A DNA stretch of 64,000 nucleotides from Nocardioides rotundus (lineage in GTDB: Bacteria; Actinomycetota; Actinomycetes; Propionibacteriales; Nocardioidaceae), in contig NZ_CP082922.1 in NCBI RefSeq assembly GCF_019931675.1, forward strand, positions 3,983,001 through 4,047,000, written 5' to 3'. The position numbers were made by a program, and so were the translations under genes. How positions within the stretch are numbered: the first letter of the stretch is position 1; each line of letters opens with the position of its first letter. The notes below the pieces were generated by a model. The model was not told the origin of the DNA, did not search any database, and worked only from the letters and a program-made list of their open reading frames with translations. This document shows, piece by piece, positions 36,305-45,124 of this stretch.

Positions 36305-36881
36305 CTTGTCTGTCCCGCACGTCGATCCTCAACCGGAGCACCGCGCCGCACGAGGTGGGTGCTCTCACCGCGTGGCTGGCTCCTCTCGTCTCTCGCGCCT
36401 GCGGCCTGACACTGCTCTGTTCTGCGTGCCCTCACGGCTGCGTTCCCCGGCCGCAGGCAGCCGACCGTGCTTACCAGCGTGTAGCTCAGCCGTCACCGCA
36501 CCCAAGTCCCGAAAATCGACCGCTCTTGTAGATCTTGACAGTGACAGCCAGTTGTCAATTGTCGAGATGCAGCGAAGACTGACGACCGAGCCGCGGTGAC
36601 CTTTGACGAGACGTCCCTGATCCGCGAGTCCCGTCAAAGAAGGTGCCAGGCTGTCAGGCGTCGCTCGCCCGGCCCCGACTTGCGGCGCAGGCGCTTGAAG
36701 GTCAGCCTCGGCGTTGGTCAATTGCGTCTGCCCGTGTCTGGCGCTCGGTGAGAGGCGGCGGGGGATCGTCCCAGGTTCGGCCATGGCGGCTCGATCGGCT
36801 AGCGCGACACCGCATGCCCGGGTTGCCGGCTGAGGGGACTCTCCCAGCGGCCCTCACGTCACCAACTGCGATGGCACAGGC
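36305..36881. other. Gap holding an IS-end-like repeat, otherwise empty
   Basis: No convincing gene in 577 bp. At 36544-36645 lies the repeat described separately. The remainder up to the EcfT gene stop shows nothing recognisable. Confidence 0.5.
36544..36645 (+). repeat. IS-end-like sequence, copy B, left boundary of the catabolic region
   Basis: GACAGCCAGTTGTCAAT (36544-36560) matches 16/17 bases of 16765-16781. It runs into TGTCGAGATGCAGCGAAG (36560-36577), the exact inverse of 56822-56839. The next stretch aligns with 16814-16884, including CCGCGG, TTTGACGA and the inverted repeat CTTTGACG...CGTCAAAG. Confidence 0.6.
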
Positions 36882-37487
36882 TCAATCGTCGTAGCCACGG
36901 GCAGCCAGTGCGTCCCCGATCTCGTCGGCGCGACGCAGAGTGCCGAGGATGAGCGGCACCGCGGACGCGCGTGGGCTGATGGTCTGTCCCCGTGCCTGCT
37001 GGGCCTCTCTGACTCGGGCTGCTAGTTCGGCCACCAGGGGCACTGCCCGGATCGCGAGGCTGAGCATCAGGCCGATGGACTCGGGGTGGATGCCAAGGAA
37101 GCGGACGCGTCGGCTAAGCCGGACGACGACGTCGACGAGGTCACTGGTTCGGGTGGTGAGCGTGACCAGGTTGGCGAGCAGCACGAGCGCCACGATCACG
37201 CCCACGATGACGAAGGCGCGTGGCCAGCCCATGATGAGGGCTTGGAAGAGTCCGAGCGCCAGGATGACCCACACCAGCGGACGCAACGACTGCAGGACCG
37301 CGCGGGCGGGAACTCTCGCAACCACGTATCCGAGTAGGACACACCCGAGTGCGGTCGTGGTCTGGGTCGGGGTCTGGACGAGGATGGAGCAGCCACCGGC
37401 AGCGAGGAGTATTGAGAGCTTGAGGCCCGCGGGCAGCCGGTGGAGGACTGAGTTGCCGGGGCGGTACAGGCTGGCGTGCATCATCAC
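36882..37487 (-). CDS. ECF transporter transmembrane subunit EcfT (BioN-like)
   Basis: 201 residues with five or so hydrophobic segments. Arg-containing coupling motifs appear in the last third (ELAARVREAQQARGQT) and near LRRADEIGDALAARGYDD, as in EcfT. It would couple the ATPase to the biotin-binding subunit BioY encoded 2.8 kb upstream in the same run. The start overlaps the EcfA stop by 4 bp. Confidence 0.85.
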   Translation of the reverse strand: MMMHASLYRPGNSVLHRLPAGLKLSILLAAGGCSILVQTPTQTTTALGCVLLGYVVARVPARAVLQSLRPLVWVILALGLFQALIMGWPRAFVIVGVIVALVLLANLVTLTTRTSDLVDVVVRLSRRVRFLGIHPESIGLMLSLAIRAVPLVAELAARVREAQQARGQTISPRASAVPLILGTLRRADEIGDALAARGYDD

Positions 37488-38176
37488 GCGTCAACCCGCA
37501 TCAGTGCGCGGTAGAAGGCAACCGCCTCTGCAGGGGGACCGTCGTGAACGAGGCGCGTCTGGTCGAAGACGAGTACGCGATCGAAGTCGGCGAGCAGGTC
37601 AAGATCGTGGGTCACCATGACGACCTGTTGCGGCAGGCTGGAGACCAGGTCGGCGAACATCTGGGTGTTCCGGAGGTCGAGCAGCGTGGTCGGCTCGTCC
37701 ATGACGAGCAGGTCGGGTTCAGTGATGAGGATCGAGGCGAGCGCAAGCAGTTGCTTTTGGCCTCCGGACAGCAGATGGGCAGCGTGCTCGGCGTGCCGAT
37801 CGAGGCCGTAGGTGGCCAGCTGGTCATGGACCCGTGCGGCGATCTCGGCCTTCGACCAGCCTCGACGGCGGAGGCCGAAGGCGACGTCCTCGGCCACAGT
37901 CGGCATCACGATCTGCGTGTCCGGGTCGGTGAAGCAGAACCCGACCTTCTTGCGGATCTGACGTCCGTGACGGCTGGTGTCAAGCCCGCCGATCTTCACG
38001 GTTCCCGCGGAAGGAATCACGAGCCCGTTGAGCATCCGAGCGAAGGTCGACTTTCCTGACCCGTTGGCTCCGATGACGGCGACGCGCCGCTCGTCCAACC
38101 TAACGCTCAGATCGTCCACCACCGGCTCGGCTCGGCCCGCGTAGCGGTGGGAGACGTCCTTGATGTCGATCAGCAT
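37484..38176 (-). CDS. ECF transporter ATP-binding subunit EcfA (BioM-like)
   Basis: 230 residues from ATG 38176 (MLIDIKDVSHRY), overlapping the thiolase stop by 7 bp. Walker A GANGSGKST, signature LLSGGQKQLLALA, Walker B LLVMDEPTT and switch His (VTHDLDLL). It powers the biotin ECF transporter with EcfT and BioY. The thiolase and AMP ligase lie between it and bioY, an order that suggests a fixed functional unit rather than simple transport. Confidence 0.9.
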   Translation of the reverse strand: MLIDIKDVSHRYAGRAEPVVDDLSVRLDERRVAVIGANGSGKSTFARMLNGLVIPSAGTVKIGGLDTSRHGRQIRKKVGFCFTDPDTQIVMPTVAEDVAFGLRRRGWSKAEIAARVHDQLATYGLDRHAEHAAHLLSGGQKQLLALASILITEPDLLVMDEPTTLLDLRNTQMFADLVSSLPQQVVMVTHDLDLLADFDRVLVFDQTRLVHDGPPAEAVAFYRALMRVDA

Positions 38177-39315
38177 GACCCCACCACCGACTCCACCACC
38201 ATGGCGACGCCCAAGCCTCCGCCGGCGGCGATGGCGGCCAGGCCATAACGCCCCGCCCGCCTGGTGACAAGCTGGGAGAACAGCCGGACCGCGAGCACCG
38301 CACCAGACGCACCCCAGGGGTGCCCGAGGGCCAACGCACCGCCTTCGCGGCACACACGAGCCGGGTCCAGGCCGAGCTCGTCACAGCATGCCAGCACCTG
38401 GCCCGCGAAGGCTTCGTTGAACTCGATGACGTCGATCTCCTCGAGGCTGATCCCAGCCTTGTCGAGCGCGGAATACGCCGCAGGGACGATTCCACGCCCC
38501 GGGCGCGCGGCTGGGACGCCAACCGTTGCAGTGCTCAATATGCGGAGTCCGGGCAGCGCCAGGCCCTGCTGCATCTCGGCACTGACCACAGCCACGCCCG
38601 CGGCGCCGTCGCTGATACCGCACGAGTTGCCGGCCGTCACCGTCCCCTCAGATCGGAAGGTTGGCTTGAGCCGCGCGAGACGCTCGACCGTGAGCCCTGG
38701 CCGGGGCCGATCGTCGCGCTCGCACCCGCCGACAGCGACGATCTCCTGGTCGAAGGCGCCCGCGCTGCGAGCCAACATCGCGCGGGCGTGCGAACCGGCC
38801 GCATAGGCGTCCTGACGCATCCGCGAGATGCCTGCCTCGGCGGCCAGCAGGTCGTTGGCCATGCCCATGTCCAGGTCGTCCTGCGGCGGAGCGAACGCGG
38901 CGCGGTGGTACCGAACCGGCTCGCCACCGTCGACAGGTGGCCAGAACTTCCAAGGGGCAGTACTCGCCGACTCGACCCCACCGGCAAGAATGACTCGAGC
39001 ACCACTGCCCACCATCTGTGCAGCGATATCAATTGCGGCCAGACCACTCGCGCATTGCCGGTCGACAGTGAGTCCCGGAACGCGGGAGGGCATCGATGCC
39101 GATAGTGCCGCGTGGCGAGCCACATTGCCTCCCGGCCCCGTGCAGTTGCCGAGAATCACGTCATCGACGTCACCCGGGTCGAGGCCCAGGTCACAGATGA
39201 GAGTCCGCAGGACCGGCGCGCCGAGTTGCTCGACCGTCAGGTGGGACAGAGAGTGGCCAGCGCTGCCGATCGGCGTCCGGGCGGCGGCGATGATCACGGG
39301 GGGCTCGTCAGTCAC
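38170..39315 (-). CDS. Thiolase-family acyl-CoA acetyltransferase, second catalytic Cys replaced
   Basis: 381 residues. Nucleophilic Cys88 lies in VDRQCASGLAAID, and NEAFAGQV and LGHPWGASGA give the Asn and His motifs. The usual C-terminal CxGGGxG signature reads AIAAGGGLGVAM, so the proton-donating cysteine (Cys378 in the Zoogloea enzyme) is alanine. The enzyme may still form an acyl-enzyme but should have altered Claisen or thiolytic chemistry. It is coupled by 4-bp overlap to the AMP ligase. Candidate last step giving acetyl-CoA, or a step in biotin-linked acyl chemistry. Confidence 0.88.
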   Translation of the reverse strand: MTDEPPVIIAAARTPIGSAGHSLSHLTVEQLGAPVLRTLICDLGLDPGDVDDVILGNCTGPGGNVARHAALSASMPSRVPGLTVDRQCASGLAAIDIAAQMVGSGARVILAGGVESASTAPWKFWPPVDGGEPVRYHRAAFAPPQDDLDMGMANDLLAAEAGISRMRQDAYAAGSHARAMLARSAGAFDQEIVAVGGCERDDRPRPGLTVERLARLKPTFRSEGTVTAGNSCGISDGAAGVAVVSAEMQQGLALPGLRILSTATVGVPAARPGRGIVPAAYSALDKAGISLEEIDVIEFNEAFAGQVLACCDELGLDPARVCREGGALALGHPWGASGAVLAVRLFSQLVTRRAGRYGLAAIAAGGGLGVAMVVESVVGSC

Positions 39316-40304
39316 GGTCGGAGGCTTGCTGTCATCGTCGCCACCGCGCTTCGGTCGATCTTTCCGTTGCCCGTCAGCGGCAGCGGGTCGATGTGCAGCC
39401 AGCGTCGCGGCCGCTGAGGCGGGTCAAGCAGTTGGCGTGAGACGGTCCGCAGGCTCTGCATGTCATCTCGGCGAGAAACCACGGCGACCACGACCTCCCC
39501 GAGGTCACTGTGCGGAACCCCGAGCACGACCACCTCGCCTGTCGCATGGCGTCGCAAGAGGTGTTCGACATCGGCCACGAGCACGGTAGTTGCACCGGTC
39601 GTGATCCCGCCCGCTCTCCCGAGAACCGTGACGAGGCCGTCCTCGACCCGGCCGCGGTCTCCAACGGTCACCCAGCCATCAGCGTCGCGACGGAGCAAAT
39701 GGTCGGGCTCTAGGTAGCCCTCGGACACGTAGGGGGACCGGACCCACAGTTCGCCGTCTCGCGCGGCCACCTCCACTCCCGGGAACGGGCGTAGACCGTC
39801 GGCGTGCTCACCCCAGGCGACGAACGACAACTCGGCGGCGCCGTAGTAGTGGCTGACCCGAGCTCCCGCGGCACGTGCGGCGTCGTGCGTGGGGCGGTCG
39901 AGCCGATCCCCCGCCGTCACCACGTGTACACCGGCGAGGTCACCACGACGCCTCGCGAGTTCACGCCGCAGAGCCGGCGGCGTCATGTGCGCATGGGTCG
40001 CTTCCTCCGGCCCGTCCACCAGCTTGGCCCCCGCCCAGTCCGCGTGAACGCCGGCGAAGAGGTTCATCGTCGCGGTTGGTGGGCCAGGGATCCAGACGCG
40101 ACTGGTGGGGCCGAGCTCAAGCAGACCTGCCGCATAGGGGAACGAGTCCACCCACGAGCGAGTCGTTCGTACCACGGTGCGCGGCCGCCCCGCGGTTCCC
40201 GAGGTGGTGAGCCCCAGCAGGCAGCCGTCCCTGTGCGCCTTCGCGAACGCGCCCCTGGGATCAGCAGCGGACCCGAGGACATCGACAGCCTCAGCCCCGG
40301 GCAT
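39312..40304 (-). CDS. Short AMP-dependent acyl-CoA ligase-like protein
   Basis: 330 residues, against about 500 for normal ligases. The ATP-binding loop is LTTSGTAGRPRTV near residue 33, so about 130-170 N-terminal residues of the usual fold are missing. The acid motif is VTVGDRGRVEDG, and the C-terminal lysine motif is LTGNGKIDRS. The start overlaps the bioY stop by 14 bp. No upstream fragment of the missing part is visible, so it looks like a natural short form. An acyl or pimelate-type activation is possible but unproven. Confidence 0.75.
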   Translation of the reverse strand: MPGAEAVDVLGSAADPRGAFAKAHRDGCLLGLTTSGTAGRPRTVVRTTRSWVDSFPYAAGLLELGPTSRVWIPGPPTATMNLFAGVHADWAGAKLVDGPEEATHAHMTPPALRRELARRRGDLAGVHVVTAGDRLDRPTHDAARAAGARVSHYYGAAELSFVAWGEHADGLRPFPGVEVAARDGELWVRSPYVSEGYLEPDHLLRRDADGWVTVGDRGRVEDGLVTVLGRAGGITTGATTVLVADVEHLLRRHATGEVVVLGVPHSDLGEVVVAVVSRRDDMQSLRTVSRQLLDPPQRPRRWLHIDPLPLTGNGKIDRSAVATMTASLRP

Positions 40305-40899
40305 CAGCAGCCTCTGGGTGCTGGTGGAAATAGCCTGCGGGCAGCCGGCCCGGAGATGCGGCGTGCACGCTGCGCGCCACCAGAGCGCACAATACGGCCT
40401 TGATCAGGTCGCCCGGCACGAACACCAACGCCGTGGTGATTGCGGTGGCCAGGCCGAGATCGGCCCGCATCATCATCCCGGCGATCCCCAGAACGTTGAG
40501 CACCACCACGCCTCCGACCACATTGGCCACGATCCCCCAGCCGACGCGGTACGGCGCACCCACCGCCCAGGTGAGGGCGCCGACGGCGCACGCGGCGATG
40601 GGGAATCCGACCAGATATCCCACCGACGGCCCCGCGAAGACGCCGAGGCCACCGCGACCGCCGGCCAGGAGGGGCAGCCCAAGCGCCACGAGGGCGAGGA
40701 AGACCACCAATGCGAGGGCGCCTCGGCGCGGCCCGAGGATGGCTCCTGCCAGCATGACGCCGAGGGACTGGGCCGTGATGGGCACAGCGCCGCCGAGGGC
40801 CGGAATGGCCGGGACGAGGCCCAAGGCGGCGACGATACCGGCGAACACCGCGACCGTTGCGAGGTCGCGGCCACTAAGTGAGGAGGAGACACGGTTCAT
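40291..40899 (-). CDS. bioY: Biotin transporter substrate-binding subunit BioY
   Basis: 202 residues from ATG 40899, preceded by AGGAG; ATG 40974 is an alternative. BioY hallmarks: VPITAQSLGVMLAGAILGPRRG and GLGVFAGPSVGYLVGFP, then GDLIKAVLCALVA. Six hydrophobic segments. BioY captures biotin and joins EcfA/EcfT encoded downstream. A biotin importer in one strand-run with a biotin carboxylase and BCCP makes functional sense. Confidence 0.93.
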   Translation of the reverse strand: MNRVSSSLSGRDLATVAVFAGIVAALGLVPAIPALGGAVPITAQSLGVMLAGAILGPRRGALALVVFLALVALGLPLLAGGRGGLGVFAGPSVGYLVGFPIAACAVGALTWAVGAPYRVGWGIVANVVGGVVVLNVLGIAGMMMRADLGLATAITTALVFVPGDLIKAVLCALVARSVHAASPGRLPAGYFHQHPEAADARG

Positions 40900-41007
40900 G
40901 GATTCCACTCCTGGGAACGCGGTCGGGTCGTCTGATGTTGGTGGCGGAGCGGGTGGGTCACCAGATTCGGTCATCGACGGAGGTGGGTCAGGTCGACGCC
41001 GTCGAGC

Positions 41008-41808
41008 TCATGCGGCCGTCATCCCGCCGTCGATAACCAGCGCCGTACCGGTCACGAACTTCGACTCATCGCTAGCCAGATAGAGCACGCCGTAGGCGAT
41101 GTCATCGGGCTCGCCGAGGTCTCCCAGGGGGTGCAGGGCCGCGGCCGCTTCCCTAGCTGCCGCTGCGTCGCCGGTCCCTTCGAGGAATCCGGCCACCATG
41201 GGCGTATCGATGAATCCGGGGCAAATGGAGTTCACTCGGATCCCCTGGCTCGCATACATCATGGCGTCGCCCCTGCTCATGCCGAGGACGGCGCCCTTCG
41301 AGGCCTGGTAGACGGAGTAGGGAGATTCGGCGGAGGCTCCGCCCACGAGCCCGTAGATCGACGAGAAATTGATGACGCTGCCACCGTTCGTCATCGCCGG
41401 AATGGCGTACTTGGTGGTGTGGAAGATGCCACGTACGTTCACGTCCATAACCCGGTCGTACTCAGCGGTCGTGACCTCGTGGATGGGCTTCTGGATACCC
41501 GCGAGGCCGGCACAGTTGACGAGCACGTCGATGCGATTCCAGCGGTCGACGACCTCACCGATCACCTGACGCACGCCGTCCTCGTCGGCGACGTCGACGA
41601 CGGCGAGAGCTGCCTCCCCACCCATCGACTCGATCGTGTCGACCACCTCCTGGGCTACGTCAGGGTCCCGCTCTGCAACGGCGACCTTCGCGCCATGCTG
41701 AGCGAGGAGGATGGCGGTAGCACGCCCGATGCCCCGGCCTGCGCCGGTTACGAACGCCACCTTCCCGGTGACGCGGCCGGCTGAAGCGTTGCTGGTTGCT
41801 GTTGTCAT
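41008..41808 (-). CDS. Short-chain dehydrogenase/reductase (SDR)
   Basis: 266 residues. NAD(P) motif TGAGRGIG, NAG motif CAG (VNCAGLAG), catalytic Ser in NFSSIYG and Tyr-Lys in YSVYQASKG. The substrate is unknown. Two SDRs in one catabolic run suggest stereoselective oxidation of a secondary alcohol, or reduction of a keto acyl group. It follows the second SDR (stop 41863) by 54 bp. Confidence 0.9.
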   Translation of the reverse strand: MTTATSNASAGRVTGKVAFVTGAGRGIGRATAILLAQHGAKVAVAERDPDVAQEVVDTIESMGGEAALAVVDVADEDGVRQVIGEVVDRWNRIDVLVNCAGLAGIQKPIHEVTTAEYDRVMDVNVRGIFHTTKYAIPAMTNGGSVINFSSIYGLVGGASAESPYSVYQASKGAVLGMSRGDAMMYASQGIRVNSICPGFIDTPMVAGFLEGTGDAAAAREAAAALHPLGDLGEPDDIAYGVLYLASDESKFVTGTALVIDGGMTAA

Positions 41809-41862
41809 GGGTTCACTCCTGTCATGTTTTGATCATGTCTTGGTTCGGGTCTGTCCCGGGGG

Positions 41863-42636
41863 CTATGGGGTTGCGCCCATTCCTCCATCGACCCGGTATT
41901 GGGCCCCGGTGAGGAAGGTGCTCTCGTCGCTGGCCAGGAACACGACCACATTGGCTACGTCGTCCGGTTCGGCATACCGACCCAGCGGGATGCGGCTGGC
42001 GAAGTCCTTCTCTGCGGCGGCTGCGTTGTCCGGGCTGAAGCCCGACTCGATCTCCCGCATCATTCTGGTGTTGACCGGGCAGGGGTGGACCGAGTTCACC
42101 CGGACGTCATAGGCGGCGACTTCAAGTGCCGCGGTCTTCGTCATGCCGCTCACGGCGTGTTTGCTCGTGATGTAGGGACCCAGATAGAGGGTGCCGTCGA
42201 GCCCACCGTTCGAAGACATGTTGATCACGCTGCCGCTCCGCTTCGCGGTCAGGATCGGCAGCACGTGCTTGAGCCCGAGGAAAACTCCTGTGACGTTGAC
42301 CGATTGGACCCTCTCGAAGTCCTCCACAGTGACCTCGACCAGCGGCTGGATCTTGCTCTCGATCCCCGCATTGTTGAAGAGCACATCAACCGTGCCGAAC
42401 GCTTCTACGGTCTTGTCGACATAGTTCTTCGTCTGATCCTCCTGGGTGACGTCTGCCTCTACCGTGAGGAGATCTCCCAGTCCGGCAAGCTCTGCCGCCG
42501 TCTGCTCGAGTGATTCGCGTGAAAGGTCAACGACCGTGACCTTGGCTCCCTCCTCCAAAAACCGTCGGGCCGTGGCCTTGCCGATGCCGCCGCTTCCGCC
42601 GGTGACGATGGCAACCTTGTCCTGGAGACGTCCCAT
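41863..42636 (-). CDS. Short-chain dehydrogenase/reductase (SDR)
   Basis: 257 residues from ATG 42636 (MGRLQDKVAIVTGG), preceded by AGGAG at 6 bp; ATG 42657 is a weaker start. Motifs: TGGSGGIG, NNAG, catalytic Ser region MSSNGG, then YITSKHA with Tyr-x3-Lys. It belongs to the same family as its neighbour but is only moderately similar, so probably not a recent duplication. Likely an alcohol or hydroxyacyl dehydrogenase of the catabolic run. Confidence 0.9.
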   Translation of the reverse strand: MGRLQDKVAIVTGGSGGIGKATARRFLEEGAKVTVVDLSRESLEQTAAELAGLGDLLTVEADVTQEDQTKNYVDKTVEAFGTVDVLFNNAGIESKIQPLVEVTVEDFERVQSVNVTGVFLGLKHVLPILTAKRSGSVINMSSNGGLDGTLYLGPYITSKHAVSGMTKTAALEVAAYDVRVNSVHPCPVNTRMMREIESGFSPDNAAAAEKDFASRIPLGRYAEPDDVANVVVFLASDESTFLTGAQYRVDGGMGATP

Positions 42637-42688
42637 TGTGTTCTCCTCTTGGGTCATGAGTGTCGGTTGGTGTGGCTGTGGGCCGGGT

Positions 42689-43345
42689 TCATGTGGTCGA
42701 CAGGTGGGGTTGGGTCTTCTCGCGGACCTCGTCCTCGGAGACGCCGGGAGCGAGCTCGATCAGTCGCAGTCCCCCGACCTTTTCGGTCACGGCATCGGTC
42801 GGCGTGACGTCAATGACGGCCAAGTCGGTGATGATGCGCTGCACGACACGCTTGCCGGTGAACGGCAATGAGCAGTCCTCGACGATCTTGTAGGTCCCGT
42901 CCTTGGCGACGTGCTCCATCAGCACGATCACTCGTTTGGCGCCATGGACGAGGTCCATGGCGCCACCCATGCCTTTGACCATCTTGCCGGGGATCATCCA
43001 GTTGGCGATGTCTCCGTGTGCCGAGACCTGCATCGCGCCAAGGATTGCGGCGTCGATCTTGCGGCCGCGGATCATTCCGAAGCTGGTGGCGGAGTCGAAT
43101 ATCGACGCACCCTTGCGCAGTGTCACCGTCTCCTTGCCGGCGTTGATCAGATCGGGATCGACGTCCTCCTCGGCCGGGTAGGGTCCGACGCCGAGGATGC
43201 CGTTCTCGCTCTGCAGCACCAGTTCCACGTCGTCGGCGACGTAGTTGGGCACCAGGGTCGGAAGCCCGATGCCGAGATTGACGTAGGACCCGTCGGTCAA
43301 CTCCGAGGCCGCTCGAGCTGCCATCTCTTCACGTGTCCAGCTCAC
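42689..43345 (-). CDS. 3-oxoacid CoA-transferase subunit B
   Basis: 218 residues. The catalytic glutamate is in [12 protein letters not shown], with [11 protein letters not shown] at the start. SCOT-type enzymes move CoA from succinyl-CoA to acetoacetate or another beta-keto acid. The start overlaps subunit A by 4 bp (ATGA). Confidence 0.92.
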   Translation of the reverse strand: MSWTREEMAARAASELTDGSYVNLGIGLPTLVPNYVADDVELVLQSENGILGVGPYPAEEDVDPDLINAGKETVTLRKGASIFDSATSFGMIRGRKIDAAILGAMQVSAHGDIANWMIPGKMVKGMGGAMDLVHGAKRVIVLMEHVAKDGTYKIVEDCSLPFTGKRVVQRIITDLAVIDVTPTDAVTEKVGGLRLIELAPGVSEDEVREKTQPHLSTT

Positions 43346-44109
43346 GGCCGCACCGTCCTCTTCTCGATCCGCTTGTCCTTGGCCTGCTCCGGGGTCAGCG
43401 GAACGACGCGGTGGACGAACACGCCCGGTGTGTGCACCTCGGCGGGGTCGATCTCACCGGGTTCTACAAGGTGCTCCACTTCCGCGATCGTGACCCGGCC
43501 GCACATTGCGGCGAGCGGGTTGAAGTTGCGCGCCGTCTGCCGGAAGATGAGGTTGCCGTGCCGGTCGCCCTTCCAAGCTCGCACCAGGCCGAAATCGGCG
43601 ACGATGGCTTGCTCGAGCACGAACTCCTTGAGCCCATCGTCGGTCTCGAAAGTTCGGACCTCCTTCGCCGGGGAAGCCACCTCGACGCTTCCCTCGGAGT
43701 CGTACTTCCAAGGCAGCCCGCCTTCGGCAATCTGGGTACCCACACCGGTGGGGGTGAAGAATGCGGGAATGCCCGAGCCACCGGCCCGCATTCGTTCCGC
43801 GAGTGTGCCCTGTGGAGTGAGTTCGACTTCGAGCTCTCCCTGGAGGTACTGCCGAGCGAACTCCTTGTTCTCTCCCACGTATGAGGAGACCATCCTTCGG
43901 ATCCGGCGCGCGGCCAGCAGTTGGCCCAAGCCGGCGTCGTCGACGCCACAGTTGTTCGACACCGCCTCCAGGCGCTCTGCGCCCTGCTCCAACAGCGCCT
44001 CGATGAGCACTGAGGGAATGCCGCACAACCCAAACCCGCCCACCGCGATCGTCGACCCGCTCCGGACGTCGACCACAGCTTCCCTGGCTGTCGTGACCGT
44101 CTTGTCCAT
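43342..44109 (-). CDS. 3-oxoacid CoA-transferase subunit A
   Basis: 255 residues from ATG 44109 ([12 protein letters not shown]). The [16 protein letters not shown] glycine-rich motif is typical of subunit A, and [14 protein letters not shown] of the CoA-binding region. With subunit B it forms a two-chain SCOT/AtoDA-like enzyme. It would activate acetoacetate released by the adjacent cleavage enzyme. Confidence 0.92.
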   Translation of the reverse strand: MDKTVTTAREAVVDVRSGSTIAVGGFGLCGIPSVLIEALLEQGAERLEAVSNNCGVDDAGLGQLLAARRIRRMVSSYVGENKEFARQYLQGELEVELTPQGTLAERMRAGGSGIPAFFTPTGVGTQIAEGGLPWKYDSEGSVEVASPAKEVRTFETDDGLKEFVLEQAIVADFGLVRAWKGDRHGNLIFRQTARNFNPLAAMCGRVTIAEVEHLVEPGEIDPAEVHTPGVFVHRVVPLTPEQAKDKRIEKRTVRP

Positions 44110-44170
44110 TCGATCGCCTCCGTTCGCTATGTGTGGTGCTGCTCGATCGGCTCGACCGAGAGTGGACTGG

Positions 44171-45112
44171 TCAGAAGTCGACGCGATCCGCGCCCTTGAG
44201 CGCGAGCATCTCTCTAGCCTCGTCCGGCGTGGCCACCTCGTTCCCGAGGCCCTCGACGATCCCGCGGATCTTGGCGACCTGCTGGGCGTTGGACGAGGCG
44301 AGCTCGTGGTATCCGATGTAGAGACTGTCCTCCAAGCCCACCCGGACATTCCCGCCGTTGGCCGCGCACGTCGTCGCGAAGGGAATCTGGTGGCGTCCGG
44401 CCGCGAATACGGAGGCCACATGGTCGTCGCCGAGAAGGCGCTGCGCCGTATCCATCATGTGGGTCAGGTGCGAGGCGTGCGCGCCGATGCCGCCCTTGAT
44501 GCCGAAGATCATCTGCACGAAGAACGGCGGCTTGGCCAGGCCCAGCTCAGCGAAATGAGCCAAGGTGTAAAGATGCCCGACGTCATAGCACTCGAACTCG
44601 AACCGTGTGCCGTGGGCCTCGCCGAGGTCGCGCAAGATGCGTTCGATGTCGCGGTAGGTGTTCTTGAAGATGGTGTCGTCGCTGGCGAGCAGGAAGGGCT
44701 TCTCCCACTCGTGCTTCCACTCATCATGGTCAGAGTTCGCCATCTGCGAGAAGACGAAGTTCATGCTCCCGAGATTGAGCGAGCACAGCTCGGGCTTGGC
44801 TCGCATCGGTGCGGCCAGACGCTCCTCGAGCGTCATCTGCACACTCCCACCTGTGGTCAGGTTGATCACGGCGTCGGTCTCGGCCCGCAGCGCGGGGAGG
44901 AACTCCATGAACACGTCCGGGTCTGGCGTCGGTTGTCCGGTCCGGGGGTCGCGGGCGTGCAGGTGCAGCACAGATGCGCCGGCCTCGTACGCCTCCTGAC
45001 CGGAGCTGATGATCTCCTCCGGAGTGATCGGAAGTGCCGGGGACATGCTCGGTGTGTGGACGGCACCCGTGACAGCGCACGTGATGATCGTCTTGCGTCG
45101 GTGGTCGGCCAT
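44171..45112 (-). CDS. Beta-keto acid cleavage enzyme (BKACE, DUF849)
   Basis: 313 residues. Metal and substrate motifs of the family are visible: SVLHLHARDP near residue 45, INLTTGGS, and FAAGRHQIPFATTCAANGG with the GxxxxP-type end. BKACE enzymes cleave a beta-keto acid with acetyl-CoA to acetoacetate and an acyl-CoA. The next gene pair encodes a CoA-transferase that could take the acetoacetate. The substrate of this member is not known. Confidence 0.88.
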   Translation of the reverse strand: MADHRRKTIITCAVTGAVHTPSMSPALPITPEEIISSGQEAYEAGASVLHLHARDPRTGQPTPDPDVFMEFLPALRAETDAVINLTTGGSVQMTLEERLAAPMRAKPELCSLNLGSMNFVFSQMANSDHDEWKHEWEKPFLLASDDTIFKNTYRDIERILRDLGEAHGTRFEFECYDVGHLYTLAHFAELGLAKPPFFVQMIFGIKGGIGAHASHLTHMMDTAQRLLGDDHVASVFAAGRHQIPFATTCAANGGNVRVGLEDSLYIGYHELASSNAQQVAKIRGIVEGLGNEVATPDEAREMLALKGADRVDF

Positions 45113-45124
45113 GACACGTCTCCT

